Part shown: positions 54,501 through 64,000 of the stretch, piece after piece
Layout: each line of letters opens with the position of its first letter
Position numbering within the stretch: the first letter of the stretch is position 1
Source: Porphyra umbilicalis
Taxonomy: Eukaryota > Rhodophyta > Bangiophyceae > Bangiales > Bangiaceae
Length of the DNA stretch: 64,000 nt
Assembly: GCA_002049455.2 (NCBI GenBank)
Contig: KV918916.1
Location: forward strand, 62,001 to 126,000
Reading direction: 5' to 3'
Position numbers and translations under genes: made by a program
The notes under the pieces: generated by a model
What the model was told of the DNA's origin: nothing
What the model saw: only the letters and a program-made list of their open reading frames with translations
The model's database searches: none

Positions 54501-55724
54501 CCCACGCGCTTCTACGAGAACGCAGACGAGTTGTTGTGCCGTCGCGGACACCGCGAGGGGACCCAGCAGGTACTGGTCCCCCAGTCCCTAGTCAAGGACG
54601 TATTACGGGCGGAGCATTCCTCCCCCTTGGCTGCGCATCCACGTGGGACGCGCATGTACCAGACCCTGCGGGACCAATACTACTGGCCCTCGCTGGCGAT
54701 GGATGTGTTCGGCTGGGTGGCAGCTTGCCCCACCTTTGCAAAGAACCGGCTCATGGGTACGCAGAGTAAAGCGTTATTGGGGTTGTTCCCCGCGACGGAA
54801 CCCTTCGCAGCGCTGGCCATTGACTTACTTGGCCCCCTGTCCAGGACCCCCGAAGGATATGAGTATATCCTCGTTATTTGTGACCGATTTACTAAGGTCA
54901 CTCGGGCGGTCCCGCTTCGAGACATCACGGCTCTGGATGTTCTCAGCGCATTCCTCGACACGTGGGTTGCTAGCTATGGGATCCCCGATTCAATTATATC
55001 GGATAACGGACCCCAACTCGCTGCCGTACTCTGGCAAGGGGTGCTCAAGACCCTGGGTATTGACACTAACTATGCCACCCCTTACCACCCACACACTAAT
55101 GGGCAGGTCGAACGGTTTAATAAGACCTTAGTTAAGCAACTGCGACACTACGTAAGTGACCACGTAGTTACGTGGTCCCGATACTTAAGCCTGGTAGTAA
55201 CGGCTTACAATTTGCAAGTGCATGGTAGCACCGGGCAGATCCCTTTTGCGTTCGTAAGTCCCCGACGGCTTACTCCCGTGGCACTCGAGCGACTTAGAGC
55301 ATTCCCACCAATGTCGGGCCAACGGTCTGAAACGGTGAAATGAAACCGCTACGTGTGGCCCTGCGAGTGGTCAGTTGCCAACGGGCCAACGCGTTGCCAA
55401 CGGGCAATGTATTGGGTGAAACAGAGTGGGCTACCTTTCGAAGATCTGAGCGCCGTTGGCCTCGACGTTGTTGGACGCACTGTGTGGTTGCCCACGGAGG
55501 ACACGTATCAGCGTCGTCGCCAGTATCGAAATGAAGAGGCGTCCGTCGAATACGTGCCGAACATGTCACGGAAAGCGTGTGAACGGAGCCCAAACCGCCC
55601 AAATCAAGGCAATCTAGCGAGACACGTGGAGGCCTTTCGGTACCAATTCGGATTGAACCGGCTCGAGTGCGTGACGTGTGTTGCGGTCGCACCGCCTCAG
55701 GCTGTGGAAGGTGCTGGAGCCTGA
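51542..55724 (+). pseudogene. gypsy C pol: protease, RT, RNase H, integrase (multiply broken)
   Basis: Protease keeps DTG (IIVDTGSCVSLV). TGA at 52064-52066 and TGA at 52985-52987 are in frame. RT keeps KPDGSPRFCVDYRQLN, LDCNAGYWQV and YLDD, the last cut by the solo LTR at 53113-53505. TAG at about 53680 and a one-base shift near 53850 follow. RNase H (DASYDQLGC ... VRCDHKALKWIL ... HAVADALFR) and integrase share one frame at 53949-55343. Integrase has a partial zinc module (AHPRGTRMYQTL...CPTF, the CxxC reduced to one Cys) and the triad in IDLLGP, ISDNGPQ and GQVERFNK. The C-terminal tail (GLPFEDLSAVG ... VGRTVWLPTED) continues in a shifted frame to about 55724. No chromodomain is recognised, unlike the element at the left edge. 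Confidence 0.85.
53113..53505 (+). mobile_element. Solo LTR (393 bp) inserted in the RT of gypsy C
   Basis: It begins TGTGGTATTAATAACG and ends GATACGCTACA (TGT...ACA termini). It is flanked by an exact 5-bp duplication GACCT (53108-53112 and 53506-53510). Removing one duplication plus the insert makes the RT frame continuous across the YLDD motif, which confirms the borders. AT-rich AATAAAAAATAAAC at about 53374-53387 could be its poly(A)/R region. It is unrelated to the gypsy LTRs here; termini resemble the copia LTR (TGT...CTACA). Confidence 0.85.
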
Positions 55725-56999
55725 ATCATGCCGGTCGAACCGTCGCCAGCGGCCACAGTGGCCTGTCAAATCACGCCAGCGGGTGGCCCGGGAGCCGTGT
55801 GCGTGTCACCCTCGACCGTGTGCGTGCCACCTTAGGCTGACGAGAACGATTTTCAAGGCGCCGGCACGCCCCGTCTCCAGTCTGTGCTGTCCCGAGAAGG
55901 CCAAGGCTGGGCCAGAAAGGGTCGATAGGGGGCAGTGACCGAGATCCAGGCACTTCTGAGTGCATGTTTGTTCACTTGTGTTGTTGCCTCCTGCTATTAT
56001 GGGCACTGCTGGCAAGTGCGAGAGTGGAAACGTTGACAGCCCAGGCAGCAGGCTCACTGTAGGACCGTCCACTGGGTCGCCAACGCGTGAGCGTTGTTGT
56101 TGGTGTTTGCGTGCTGCCCCGTCGCACGTGATAGCTGACCACAGGCTGGGACGCCAACCTCAACCAAGCCCCACATCCAGCCTGACCCCGGCCGCACCTC
56201 TAACCACGCTACCATCCCACGACCAACCCCCCCTCTGCCCTACCTGGAGCCCTATCTCTGCCGCAGGTCCACCCCGGCGCGCCCCCACCAATCGGCAGCA
56301 GCAAGGCGCACTCACCGGCTAGCGACGAGCGCCCCCCAACCGGCCCCGCACAACCCTCCCCCCCCGCCTCTCCCCCCTCCGCAACGACACAGAAGCGACC
56401 TGGCGGCCGGGGTACTGCCCGGAGCCCCCGGCAGCGGGCGGCGGACCCCCGCGCACGGTGGACAGCACGGGGCGGTGGTTGCCTCCAGTCGTCGCGACCA
56501 CACGTGCACGCGGGCGGGGTGCCTCATCACCACACTACCGTTTCTAGGCATGGCGGCCACCGGTCTTTGCCGCTTGGAGGCAGCCGGCCGTGTCCCCTCT
56601 GTGCCACAAATCCCCCTGTAGCGCACTTGCTGTGTGGGGTATTGCTGTTGCATGAAAATTTGCAGACCTTTATATCAAAACGCTCAGAGCAGGACATTGT
56701 TCGCGTTGTCCTCTGCCCGTTTCCGGACATGTCATTGGCCAAGACTGCAGGTTCTGGCGCAGTTGATATTGTTTATATCTGCGAGTATTCTCAAGTGAGC
56801 AACTCCACTGCGCAAGCTCGAGCTGCGTGGTGGGATTTGGAAAAATACAATCATATCGAGGGGGCTGCCGCCGTACGTTGACTCTGCAGATGCTACAGCG
56901 GCAGCCGCCACACAGAGCAGGACACTGGAAGGGGCAGCCGTGGGGAGGGCGGGGGCGGCCGCAGACGGCGACGCTGGCGGTGGGTTTGGCGGGACAGGG
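55725..56999. other. Spacer after gypsy C
   Basis: No confident gene. The 3' LTR of copy C should start here but was not recognised, so it is deleted or too diverged. Short frames are open on both strands without motifs. Confidence 0.35.
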
Positions 57000-59401
57000 C
57001 GCTAGCGGCAGTGGGGGCAGCGAGTGAGGGCGGCGGAGTACGCAGCGCGCGCGCCCTTTGCGACGGAGGGGGTCGCGAGGGACGGGGGGGGCGGGACGGG
57101 CTGGCAGTGCACGGCGACGAGAGCTGTGGACCAGCGCGGGCGGCACACGATTGTGGGGGCGGTGGCGGGCACCTCGGCGGACGGCGGCTGGGGAGAAGAG
57201 GGCCGCTGCGGCGAGGGCGGCGGCCTAACCCGGCGGCCACGGCGTTGGCGGCGGACGCGGTGGCGGAGGACGGCGGCGGGGGCGACGGCGGCTGGGGAGG
57301 CGACAGCGGCGGCAGCGGCGGCGACGGCGGCGGCAGCTTGGGGGGCGGTGGCCGATGGCGGTAGACTGTCGGGGTGAGCAGCGGCGGTGGCTTGTGGCGT
57401 CGGGGATGTAGGGGGCTGCGGTTGCCGGGGGGGGGGCGGCGCACGGCTGAGTCGGCGGGGGCAGCGAAGGCGGCGGCGGGCGAAGGCAACTGCTGGGCCG
57501 CTGAGGGTGGTGGCCGGCGACGGCGGCGGGGGCCGCAGAGACGCGGGCGGCCGTCAACGGTGGTGGCGGTACGCGGTGGTCGCGAGGGCGGCGACGGCGG
57601 GGTCGATGGTCGGCGTCGGCGGGGGGGCGGCGACTGCCAGGGCGGCTAACGGTGGCGGCACGGGGCGCGGACGGCGAAGGCTTGGACGGAGGCGGCGTCG
57701 GGGGCGGCGTTCGACTGGTGCAGCGACGGCGGGAACGGCGGTTGGCGGCGGCGGGGGAGGCAGAGACGGCGGGTTCGGCCGTCGGCGGTGGCGGAGGTGG
57801 CGGAAAACGTGGGGGCGTCTGTAAGCGGGAGCATGCGGGCGGCGACGGCACGAGCGGCGGTACGGCGGCGGCAGCCGACGGCAGCTCGGGCAGCGGCGGC
57901 TGGGGGGGTGGGGGCCGCTGTGGCGGAGCCGGCCGCGGTGTCCGCTGTCGGCGGCGACGGCGGTGGTCTTGGGAGCGGCGACGACGGAGACGGGGGCGGA
58001 GGAGGGGTTGGCGATCGACGGGGCCGCGGTCGGAGGGGGTCGTGGCGGCGGCAGTCGACGGCGGCGGGGGGGGCGGCGACAGCGGGGGAGGCGGAGGGAG
58101 CCGATTGCGGCGGTCAGAGGCCGCAGCGGGGGCGGCGGCGGGCGCGGCGACGGAGGCGGCGGCCGTCGCCAACTGCGGGGACTGGGGCTGTGGCGCGGAC
58201 GGCCGTCGGCCTAAGCGGAGGTCGTCGGGGGCGGCAGCTGCAGCGGTCGGCGGCGGCAGGGGAGGCAGCGACGGAAGAGGCGATGGTGGGGGCAGCAGTG
58301 GGGGGCCAGCTGAAGACGCGGGCGTCGGTCGCCGCGGCGTCGGCGGTCGCCACCTGCGGGAGCGGGGCCGGCACCGGCCGGAGGGGTGGCGGCAGCAGGC
58401 GGCATGGCCAGGGGAGGCGGGCGCGGCCCACAACGGCGATGGCAGCAGGGACAGCTGGGGCGGCGGCGGCGGACACCGGCAGTGGCGGCCGACGGTGGCG
58501 GGGGCGGCGGGGGAGGGGTGGCCGGTGGCTGGCGGTGGCGGCCGTGAGTACAGCGGGTGTGGCGGCTGCGAACGGCGGCGGTGGGGGTGGCGTCGACAGC
58601 GGGGGCGGCAGACGAAAGCGATTTCGCGCGGGGCGGCGACGGCGGGGGCGGCTGTCGGAGGTGGCGGCAGGGGGGGCGAGCGGCGATGGTCAGGACGGGG
58701 GCGGCGGCGGTCGGCGGCCGTGGCGGGAGCGGCGATGGCCGGGGCGGCCGTCGCCAACGGCGAGGACCGGGGAGGAGGGCCAGCGGCAGATGGCGCCGGC
58801 AGCCGACCGAGGCGGGGGCAGGGACGACGTCGGCGGAAGGGGCGCCAGCAGCAGTCGGCATGGGCAGGGGAGGCGGGAGCGGCCGACAACGGCGACGGCA
58901 GCAGGGTCAGCTGGGGCGGCGGCGGCGGACACCAGCAGTGGCCGTCGACGGCGGCGGGGGCGGCGGGGGAGGGGCGGCCGGCGCCTGGCAGCGGCGGCGG
59001 TGATGGCTGCGGTGGTGGCGGCCGCGGACGGCGGCGGGGGAGCCGGCGGCGGAGGCCGACGTCGGCGACGGAGAGGCGGGCGGCGGTCTCGGGGGCGGCG
59101 AGGCCGGCGACGACTGGCAGCCGCGAGGGCGGTGGCAGCCGGGGGGGGCGCGGCCGACGGCGGTGGGGGCGGCCAGGACGGCCGGGGTTGCGGTGGGTGG
59201 GGTGAGGGCGGCGGCAGTCGGCGTGCAGGGGTCGCTGGTGCTGTGCCGGCCGTGGTCAGGGCGGCCGTGGGCACTGCCGTGGGCCACCGCAACTGCAGTG
59301 CGGTGCGGGAGGGGGGGGAGGGCGCGCACCGGCGCTGGCAACGGCCGCCACGCGGGCACGCGTGGTGGCCTGAGCGGCCGCGTCACAGCCTGAAGAGGGC
59401 C
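57000..59401. repeat. GGC-rich low-complexity block with internal duplications
   Basis: About 2.4 kb of GGC/GGT/GCG-type triplets, open for 500 or more codons in three frames (two plus, one minus), so long ORFs here are not evidence of genes. A diverged direct duplication of about 150 bp is visible: about 58390-58541 and 58850-59000, both carrying GGCATGG(c/g)CAGGGGAGGCGGG and GGGGCGGCGGGGGAGGGG. A weaker pair is near 58167 and 58747 (GCCGTCGCCAAC). Confidence 0.7.
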
Positions 59402-59980
59402 TGTTGTGGGGGCGGGGGGAGCAACTACTAAGTGCTCTTCACGCCCACGGCACCCCGGACAAGTCCTCCGGCAGGTGGCGGCCGCCGTGGGTGTCCCCGT
59501 CTCGGGGCAACCCATGGCGGACGAGACACACGGCGGGCGGCCGGGCTGAGTGGCCAGCCGCGCCGACGACGTGGGGCTGCCGCCGGCCAGGATGTGGGGA
59601 AGTCCTGGCAGGCACGAGGGGGGCGGACGCGGAACGGCTTCACGCGGGCAGCGGCGCCCATGCCTGGGCACCGCTCCTGGCGGGATGCAAACCGGGACGG
59701 GCGTGGGGGCCCGCACCGGGGAGAGTGAGCCCGCACTGGGGCGCGCGGGCGGGGCGTGCTGGGGGCGTGTGGGCAGGAGGGCGGGGTGCCGTAAGGAGAG
59801 CGGGCGCCGCCTGAGAGGGTATATAAGGACGCGCCTGGGGGCTAGCCCCAGACGCAGCGTAGAGGACAGAGCATTTTTACCTTCTTCTCATCTGCGTCTA
59901 GCAACCGCGGGGGGGAGAACGAGCACACGCGCACGTACTCTAGCCGGGCGCGCGCGTGAGCAACCTAGCCTCTCACTACA
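59402..59980 (+). repeat. 5' LTR of the copia element
   Basis: The right end CTCACTACA is fixed by the abutting primer-binding site. The left end TGTTGTGG at 59402 is chosen because it gives TGT...ACA termini and a 579-bp LTR with a TATA box 160 bp before the end. The left edge needs the 3' LTR for proof. Confidence 0.5.
59820..59826 (+). promoter_or_regulatory. TATA box in the copia LTR
   Basis: TATATAA in the context GAGAGGGTATATAAGGACG, the only strong TATA box in this very GC-rich LTR, 160 bp before the LTR end. Transcription would start about 25-30 nt downstream, near 59850. Confidence 0.7.
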
Positions 59981-59994
59981 GGTTATGGGCCCAG
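59981..59994 (+). other. Copia primer-binding site complementary to the initiator tRNA-Met anticodon arm
   Basis: GGTTATGGGCCCAG directly follows the LTR end. Its complement CTGGGCCCATAACC is the anticodon arm of initiator tRNA-Met (anticodon CAT), not a tRNA 3' end. Drosophila copia is the classical case of priming by an internal initiator-tRNA half. Confidence 0.85.
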
Positions 59995-60218
59995 CCTTTC
60001 ACTTTGGCTTGGCATCTGCCCCTGGGACCCCGCTGTCGCCGGCGCTCTCACACGCGGCCGGGGACCCAGGGTGCACCGGCGAGACGTGGGTGGTGTATGT
60101 GGACGACATCCTCATCCTGACCACACCGGAGCCTACGCGTTCGAGGACCGAGGCGGCGGAGCAGTTGGCGGAAGTGGACGCCGACACCGAAGGAGCGACG
60201 GCGCCGCGGCGGCAGTAA
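59985..60218 (+). CDS. Leader ORF (77 aa) starting in the PBS, with a YVDD reverse-transcriptase motif
   Basis: The ATG at 59985 is part of the primer-binding site. The frame runs 77 codons to TAA 60216-60218 and encodes WVVYVDDILILTTPEPTRSR (YVDD at 60096-60107), which looks like the catalytic core of a reverse transcriptase with its downstream helix, followed by an acidic tail. It is not the element's own RT segment (IYVDDLLVAAATKAAAES), so it may be a captured fragment of another element or chance. It precedes gag in a different frame and would act as an upstream ORF on the genomic RNA. Confidence 0.4.
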   Translation: MGPAFHFGLASAPGTPLSPALSHAAGDPGCTGETWVVYVDDILILTTPEPTRSRTEAAEQLAEVDADTEGATAPRRQ

Positions 60219-60373
60219 GCCGGGACGGAACAAGACGTGGCTGCGTGGCAAGGCCACAAGCGGCTCATCCGGCAAGATCTCGCCGGGACGAGGCGTGTGG
60301 TCAAGACATTTGGCGCACGTGGCGGCCGTTGGGCCGGACACGACGTGGCCAACAAGATCAACCAGTCGGCACA

Positions 60374-63300
60374 ATGACGGGTGACGGCGTCCCGCGCGTC
60401 ACCAAGTTGGACACTGACAACTATTTACAGTGGGCGGTCGAGATTGAACACATTATGCGGTTCAAGGGCTGTTGGTTGGCTGTGGCCCCTAATGCGAATT
60501 CGACCCCCCATGGGGGACCGACTCGTCCCCGCGTCGATGGGGAGGTGGATGCCGGGGCCGGTGCATCGATGGACGCCGGATCGAGTGCCGCGCACGCCGC
60601 GGCCGTGAAGTTGGCGTCTGATGCCACGGAGGCCGAGGCCCTCAAAAAGGAACAGGCCATGTCCCTGATTGTGCTCAACGTGAAGCCGCACCACCTGTCC
60701 ACCTTTCGCCGCCACGCGACGGCGCGTGGCGCCTGGGAGGCGCTGGAGCGTGAGTTCCGCTCCCGCGGCCCGGCGCGGATGCTCAACCTGCGCCGGGAGC
60801 TCACTACCCTCAAGATGGGGCGTAATGAGTCGGTCGTGCGCTACTTCAACCGTGGCCGGGCGCTTGCTTGGGAGCTTGAGGCGCTCGGCGCCGACGTCGG
60901 CGACGAGCAGCTCGTCACGGCACTGCTCGTGGGCCTACAGGGCAAGTTCGACCTCGTCGCGACGGTGCTGGCGGTGCAGCCAGGCATCACGGTGGAGATG
61001 GCGCAGGAGCAGCTCCAGGCGACGGAGACGCGACTCGGCCTGACAAAGGGTGCCGACGTCGGGAGCGCCCTCACGGCGGCGGATAAGGCCCGCCCCCGCG
61101 CCAACAAGCGCGGGGGGCGCCGCGACATGGGGGACGTGCGTTGCTACGAGTGCAACGAAATGGGGCACTACAAGCGCAACTGCCCCAAGCGGGCCAACGG
61201 AGGTCGACCGGGGCGCGGCGGCGCCGGCGCGGCGGGGCTCGCCATGATGGCGCTCGTTGAAGACGGGACTCCCGCGCTGGGCACGTGGGTCATGGACAGC
61301 GGCGCCTCCCACCATATGACGGGGGAGACGGAGCTGCTGACGGACGCCAAGCCGTGCGCACCGGTGCACATCCTCTTGGCGGACGGGGGGGAGCGTATCG
61401 CTACCACGAGTGGGACGGTGCACCTGACCATCACGGTCGACGGGGGAGAAACAACTCTCTCGCTCCTCGACGTACTGGTGGTGCCCGGGCTGACGACGTC
61501 CCTCTTCTCTGTGCGCCAGGCGTCGGCGCGTGGATACGAGATCGAGTTCCACCAGAACAGGGTGCTCGTCAAGCACAAGGGGACCGTGGAGCTGCAGGGC
61601 ACTCTGCGCGGCAAGCTGTACGTGCTGCCGACAGAGGACGAGGTGGGCGCGGCCATGACGGCCGCGGCGGCACCAACGGCGGAAATGTGGCACCGCCGAT
61701 TCGCGCACCTCGGCGCCACGCTGCTGGAGCGGACCGCAGGCGCCGTCGACGGCATGCACCTTAACAAGGCGCAGGTCGTGGCGCTGCGGGAGGCCGATTG
61801 CCCCCCGTGCATCGGCGGCAAGATGGTCCGCGCGCCTTTCCGCGCACGTGACACCACGACCACGGAGCAGCTGCAGCTCATCCACACCGACGCGGCGGGA
61901 CCGATGGAAATCCGCTCCGCCGGGGGCGCAGCCTTCATGGTCAGCGTCATCGACGACTACTCGCGCTTTAAGGCGCTCGTGCCGGTGCAGACTAAGGGGG
62001 AGGCCAAGGACGTGGTCATGGCTGTGGTTAACCGATGGGCGGTGCAAACGGGCAAGCGTGTCAAGGTCGTTCGCTCCGACGGCGGAAAGGAGTACACCGG
62101 CAAGGACTGGCCCCGGTGGCTCGCCGAGAAAGTCGTGCAGCACCAGACGACCACTCGCTACACGCCGCAGTCAAACGGCGTAGCGGAGCGGTACAACCGG
62201 GTCGTCGTGGAGCTCATGATGGCGGCCTTGCTCGACTCCGGCCTGTACCGCAAGTATTGGGCCGAGGCCGCCGTCACCGTGAACTACCTCGGCAACCGGG
62301 TGGTCGGGCGGCAGCAGTCCGCCACCCCGTACGAGCTCTTTTTCGGGGTGCGCCCCAACGTGGCCCACCTACGGCCATTCGGGTGCCGCGCATGGATGCA
62401 CGTCCCCACCGCGCTGCGGGGCAAGTTGTCGCCGAGAGCGGTTGAGGGGATTTTCGTCGGGTACGGGCTCGACCAGAAGGGCTACCGTATCCTCGTGGAC
62501 GGCAAGGTGGAGACGAGCCGTGACGTACGCTTTGCCGAGTCGGCCGACACCTCCCTGCCCTCCTCGCGCACGCACCCTGCGGTGCCCCAGGTACCTGATG
62601 ACCCTGCCTACGTTCACTTCCCTGCGGAGCTCGATGCTTTCGCCGGGGACGATGTGGTCACCCTCGCGGTACCCCTAGGGATGGGGCACGCGCTCCCGCC
62701 GGACACACCGGGTCCGGGCGACTCATCGGCGCCGGCATTGCTTGATGCTGCCATCGCCGCTGCTCGCGTGCTGGCCTCCTCCGCCCGCGCCAACGCCACC
62801 GCGTCCGACGACACGGACGGCGGCGACGTGGGGGGCGAGGGTACCAGCGGGTCGGAGGATGCTGACAGCGCCCCGGAGGACGGCGACGTTGTGGCGGCGG
62901 CCCCGACGGACTCGCAGCCTGGTCCCCCCCGCCTCGCCGACGCGGCGACCGGGGGGTTTCCGTCCCGCTCCTCGGCTCGTCTGCTGCGTTCCCACCCGCT
63001 GCAGCGGGGCCACGCTGGTACGGCGGCCGCGACGGCCGGGACACGGCTGGGGGCGATTGGTTGGGCGCTCGCCACGAAGGGCGGGCGTGCCACAGACAAG
63101 ATGCGCATCCACCAGGCGCGACGCGCACCAGACTGGGCGGAATTTGACGTCGCAGTCAAGGCGGAGGTCGACGCTCTGTGGCGGAACGGGACCTGGTACC
63201 TCACCGACCTGCCACCGGGCAAGACGGTGACTGACACCGAGATGCTGTGTGAACGCAAGCGGGGACCGGACGGCCAGGTGGCCCGCTGGAAGGGGCGTTA

Positions 63301-64000
63301 TGTCGGCCGTGGGGACAAGCAGACGTACCTGCTCGACTACGACGAGGTGTGGGCGCCCGTGGCGCGCTACGCCACCCTACGCACGCTGCTCGCGCATTGC
63401 GCGGCTGAGGGGATGACGATCCTGCAGCTCGACATCGAGACCGCCTTCCTCAACGGGGAGGTGGAGGAAGAGATCTACGTGCGGCAGCCCAAGGGGTACG
63501 AGCGGGGCGACACAACCAAGGTCTGCCGCCTGGTAAAGGCGCTCTATGGCTTAAAGCAGGCCGCACGGGCCTGGCACAAGAAGCTGGACGCGGTCCTGGC
63601 CGCGGCGGGCTTCACGCCCTGCGACGCGGACCCGTGCCTGTACAAGGGCGCACGCGGGGACGTGGTTGTGTTCATCCTCATCTATGTCGACGACCTTTTG
63701 GTGGCGGCCGCCACAAAGGCCGCGGCAGAGTCGGCAAAGGTGGCGATCACCGAGGTTTTCAAGGCGCAGGAGATGGGGGAGCCGTCGTTCTTCCTTGGGC
63801 TTCACATCGTCCGAGACGCGAACAAGGGGACCATGCAGGTGGGGCAGCACCAGTACGTCACCACCCTGCTGGAGCGGTTTGGTCTGGACAAGGCCAACCC
63901 GGTGCGTCTACCGATGGGGGTCGGCGCCCGGCTCACCAAGGACGGGCAGCCCCTGATGGGGGCGCTAATCAAGACCTACCAGGAGCTGGTCGGCTCGCTA
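60374..64000 (+). CDS. Copia gag-pol polyprotein (1209 codons, 3' end off the window)
   Basis: ATG 60374 starts a Gag with the copia-type opening LDTDNYLQWAVEIEHIMRF. A CCHC knuckle CYECNEMGHYKRNC begins at residue 257. Protease active site MDSGASHHM (Asp 308). The integrase zinc region (HRRFAHLGATLL ... CIGGK) leads into the catalytic core: D506 (HTDAAGPM), D569 (RSDGGKEY) and E605 (NGVAERYN). A linker rich in Asp/Ala is followed by RT with LDIETAFLNGEVEEEIY, QPKGYERG, ALYGLKQAARAWH and YVDD at 1104-1107. Order protease-integrase-RT is the copia arrangement. No stop or frameshift in 3627 nt, with Gag and Pol in one frame. The initiating ATG is not the first on the RNA because of the leader ORF. 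Confidence 0.96.
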   Translation, partial: MTGDGVPRVTKLDTDNYLQWAVEIEHIMRFKGCWLAVAPNANSTPHGGPTRPRVDGEVDAGAGASMDAGSSAAHAAAVKLASDATEAEALKKEQAMSLIVLNVKPHHLSTFRRHATARGAWEALEREFRSRGPARMLNLRRELTTLKMGRNESVVRYFNRGRALAWELEALGADVGDEQLVTALLVGLQGKFDLVATVLAVQPGITVEMAQEQLQATETRLGLTKGADVGSALTAADKARPRANKRGGRRDMGDVRCYECNEMGHYKRNCPKRANGGRPGRGGAGAAGLAMMALVEDGTPALGTWVMDSGASHHMTGETELLTDAKPCAPVHILLADGGERIATTSGTVHLTITVDGGETTLSLLDVLVVPGLTTSLFSVRQASARGYEIEFHQNRVLVKHKGTVELQGTLRGKLYVLPTEDEVGAAMTAAAAPTAEMWHRRFAHLGATLLERTAGAVDGMHLNKAQVVALREADCPPCIGGKMVRAPFRARDTTTTEQLQLIHTDAAGPMEIRSAGGAAFMVSVIDDYSRFKALVPVQTKGEAKDVVMAVVNRWAVQTGKRVKVVRSDGGKEYTGKDWPRWLAEKVVQHQTTTRYTPQSNGVAERYNRVVVELMMAALLDSGLYRKYWAEAAVTVNYLGNRVVGRQQSATPYELFFGVRPNVAHLRPFGCRAWMHVPTALRGKLSPRAVEGIFVGYGLDQKGYRILVDGKVETSRDVRFAESADTSLPSSRTHPAVPQVPDDPAYVHFPAELDAFAGDDVVTLAVPLGMGHALPPDTPGPGDSSAPALLDAAIAAARVLASSARANATASDDTDGGDVGGEGTSGSEDADSAPEDGDVVAAAPTDSQPGPPRLADAATGGFPSRSSARLLRSHPLQRGHAGTAAATAGTRLGAIGWALATKGGRATDKMRIHQARRAPDWAEFDVAVKAEVDALWRNGTWYLTDLPPGKTVTDTEMLCERKRGPDGQVARWKGRYVGRGDKQTYLLDYDEVWAPVARYATLRTLLAHCAAEGMTILQLDIETAFLNGEVEEEIYVRQPKGYERGDTTKVCRLVKALYGLKQAARAWHKKLDAVLAAAGFTPCDADPCLYKGARGDVVVFILIYVDDLLVAAATKAAAESAKVAITEVFKAQEMGEPSFFLGLHIVRDANKGTMQVGQHQYVTTLLERFGLDKANPVRLPMGVGARLTKDGQPLMGALIKTYQELVGSL

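Larger units (their letters stand above)
48403..55724 (+). mobile_element. Ty3/gypsy retrotransposon copy C (same family as B), full length but decayed
   Basis: Plus-strand order: LTR-like region, primer-binding site, gag, -1 site, protease, RT, RNase H, integrase. It shares gag, pol, the PBS 14-mer and the frameshift heptamer with copy B. At least four nonsense codons and two or more frameshifts are present, and a solo LTR interrupts RT. The left end (48403, TGTGACGG) is a guess from the TG rule and the LTR's ...TCACA end. The 3' LTR was not recognised. Confidence 0.8.
59402..64000 (+). mobile_element. Ty1/copia retrotransposon, 5' part (runs off the right edge)
   Basis: 5' LTR, primer-binding site, leader and gag-pol in copia order (protease, integrase, RT). 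The coding frame is open from 60374 to the last base, so this is the youngest-looking element in the window. RNase H and the 3' LTR lie beyond the window. Confidence 0.93.

Noticed and set aside
57225-59431. Three ORFs of 517-554 codons on both strands
   Set aside because: All arise from GGC-type triplet bias. No frame has even composition or motifs.
1-64000. CRISPR arrays, bacterial operons, rRNA or complete tRNA genes
   Set aside because: No regularly spaced identical repeats with unique spacers, no rRNA-like conserved blocks and no complete cloverleaf were found. Introns show the DNA is eukaryotic nuclear.

Overview
This is a GC-rich eukaryotic nuclear window. There are no operons or ribosome-binding sites. 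Spliceosomal introns are visible as GTAAGT/GTACGT donors with pyrimidine-rich tracts before AG acceptors, AATAAA signals occur, and there are gypsy and copia LTR retrotransposons plus several DNA-transposon families. Composition, short introns (about 120-300 nt) and the repeat types suggest a high-GC alga, possibly a bangiophyte red alga such as Porphyra/Pyropia. That is an inference; nothing in the window proves it.

Layout. 0-10.3 kb: the 3' end of a gypsy pol (integrase plus chromodomain), a convergent unrecognised 991-codon ORF, and a decayed minus-strand gypsy copy (B) that lacks integrase. 10.3-18.9 kb: mostly non-coding, with a three-exon tyrosine-recombinase gene (Crypton/YR type) at 12.9-14.6 kb. 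18.9-26.5 kb: two copies of one TIR DNA transposon (3-bp target duplications, one copy internally deleted), with an unknown secreted-type gene between them. 26.6-28.2 kb: hairpins and a broken coding remnant. 29.2-30.4 kb: a four-exon SUMO gene, the only clearly recognisable host gene. 31-34 kb: a TA-flanked inverted-repeat element, poly-G and GCC-rich tracts. 35-47.7 kb: two different large transposase-like genes (35.1-37.6 kb, broken; 43.8-47.7 kb, split by introns) on either side of an unknown gene with an acidic tail. 48-55.7 kb: gypsy copy C, same family as B, full length but decayed, with a solo LTR inserted in its reverse transcriptase. 57-59.4 kb: a GGC-rich low-complexity block. 59.4-64 kb: the 5' LTR, primer-binding site and a still-open copia gag-pol running off the right edge.

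Most of the DNA is mobile-element sequence at different stages of decay. The most informative observations are: a canonical -1 frameshift heptamer conserved at the gag/pol border of gypsy copies B and C; a copia primer-binding site that matches the initiator-tRNA anticodon arm and so carries an ATG opening a leader ORF with a YVDD motif; a solo LTR with an exact 5-bp target duplication; and a TIR element pair whose ends and TSDs can be fixed to the base.
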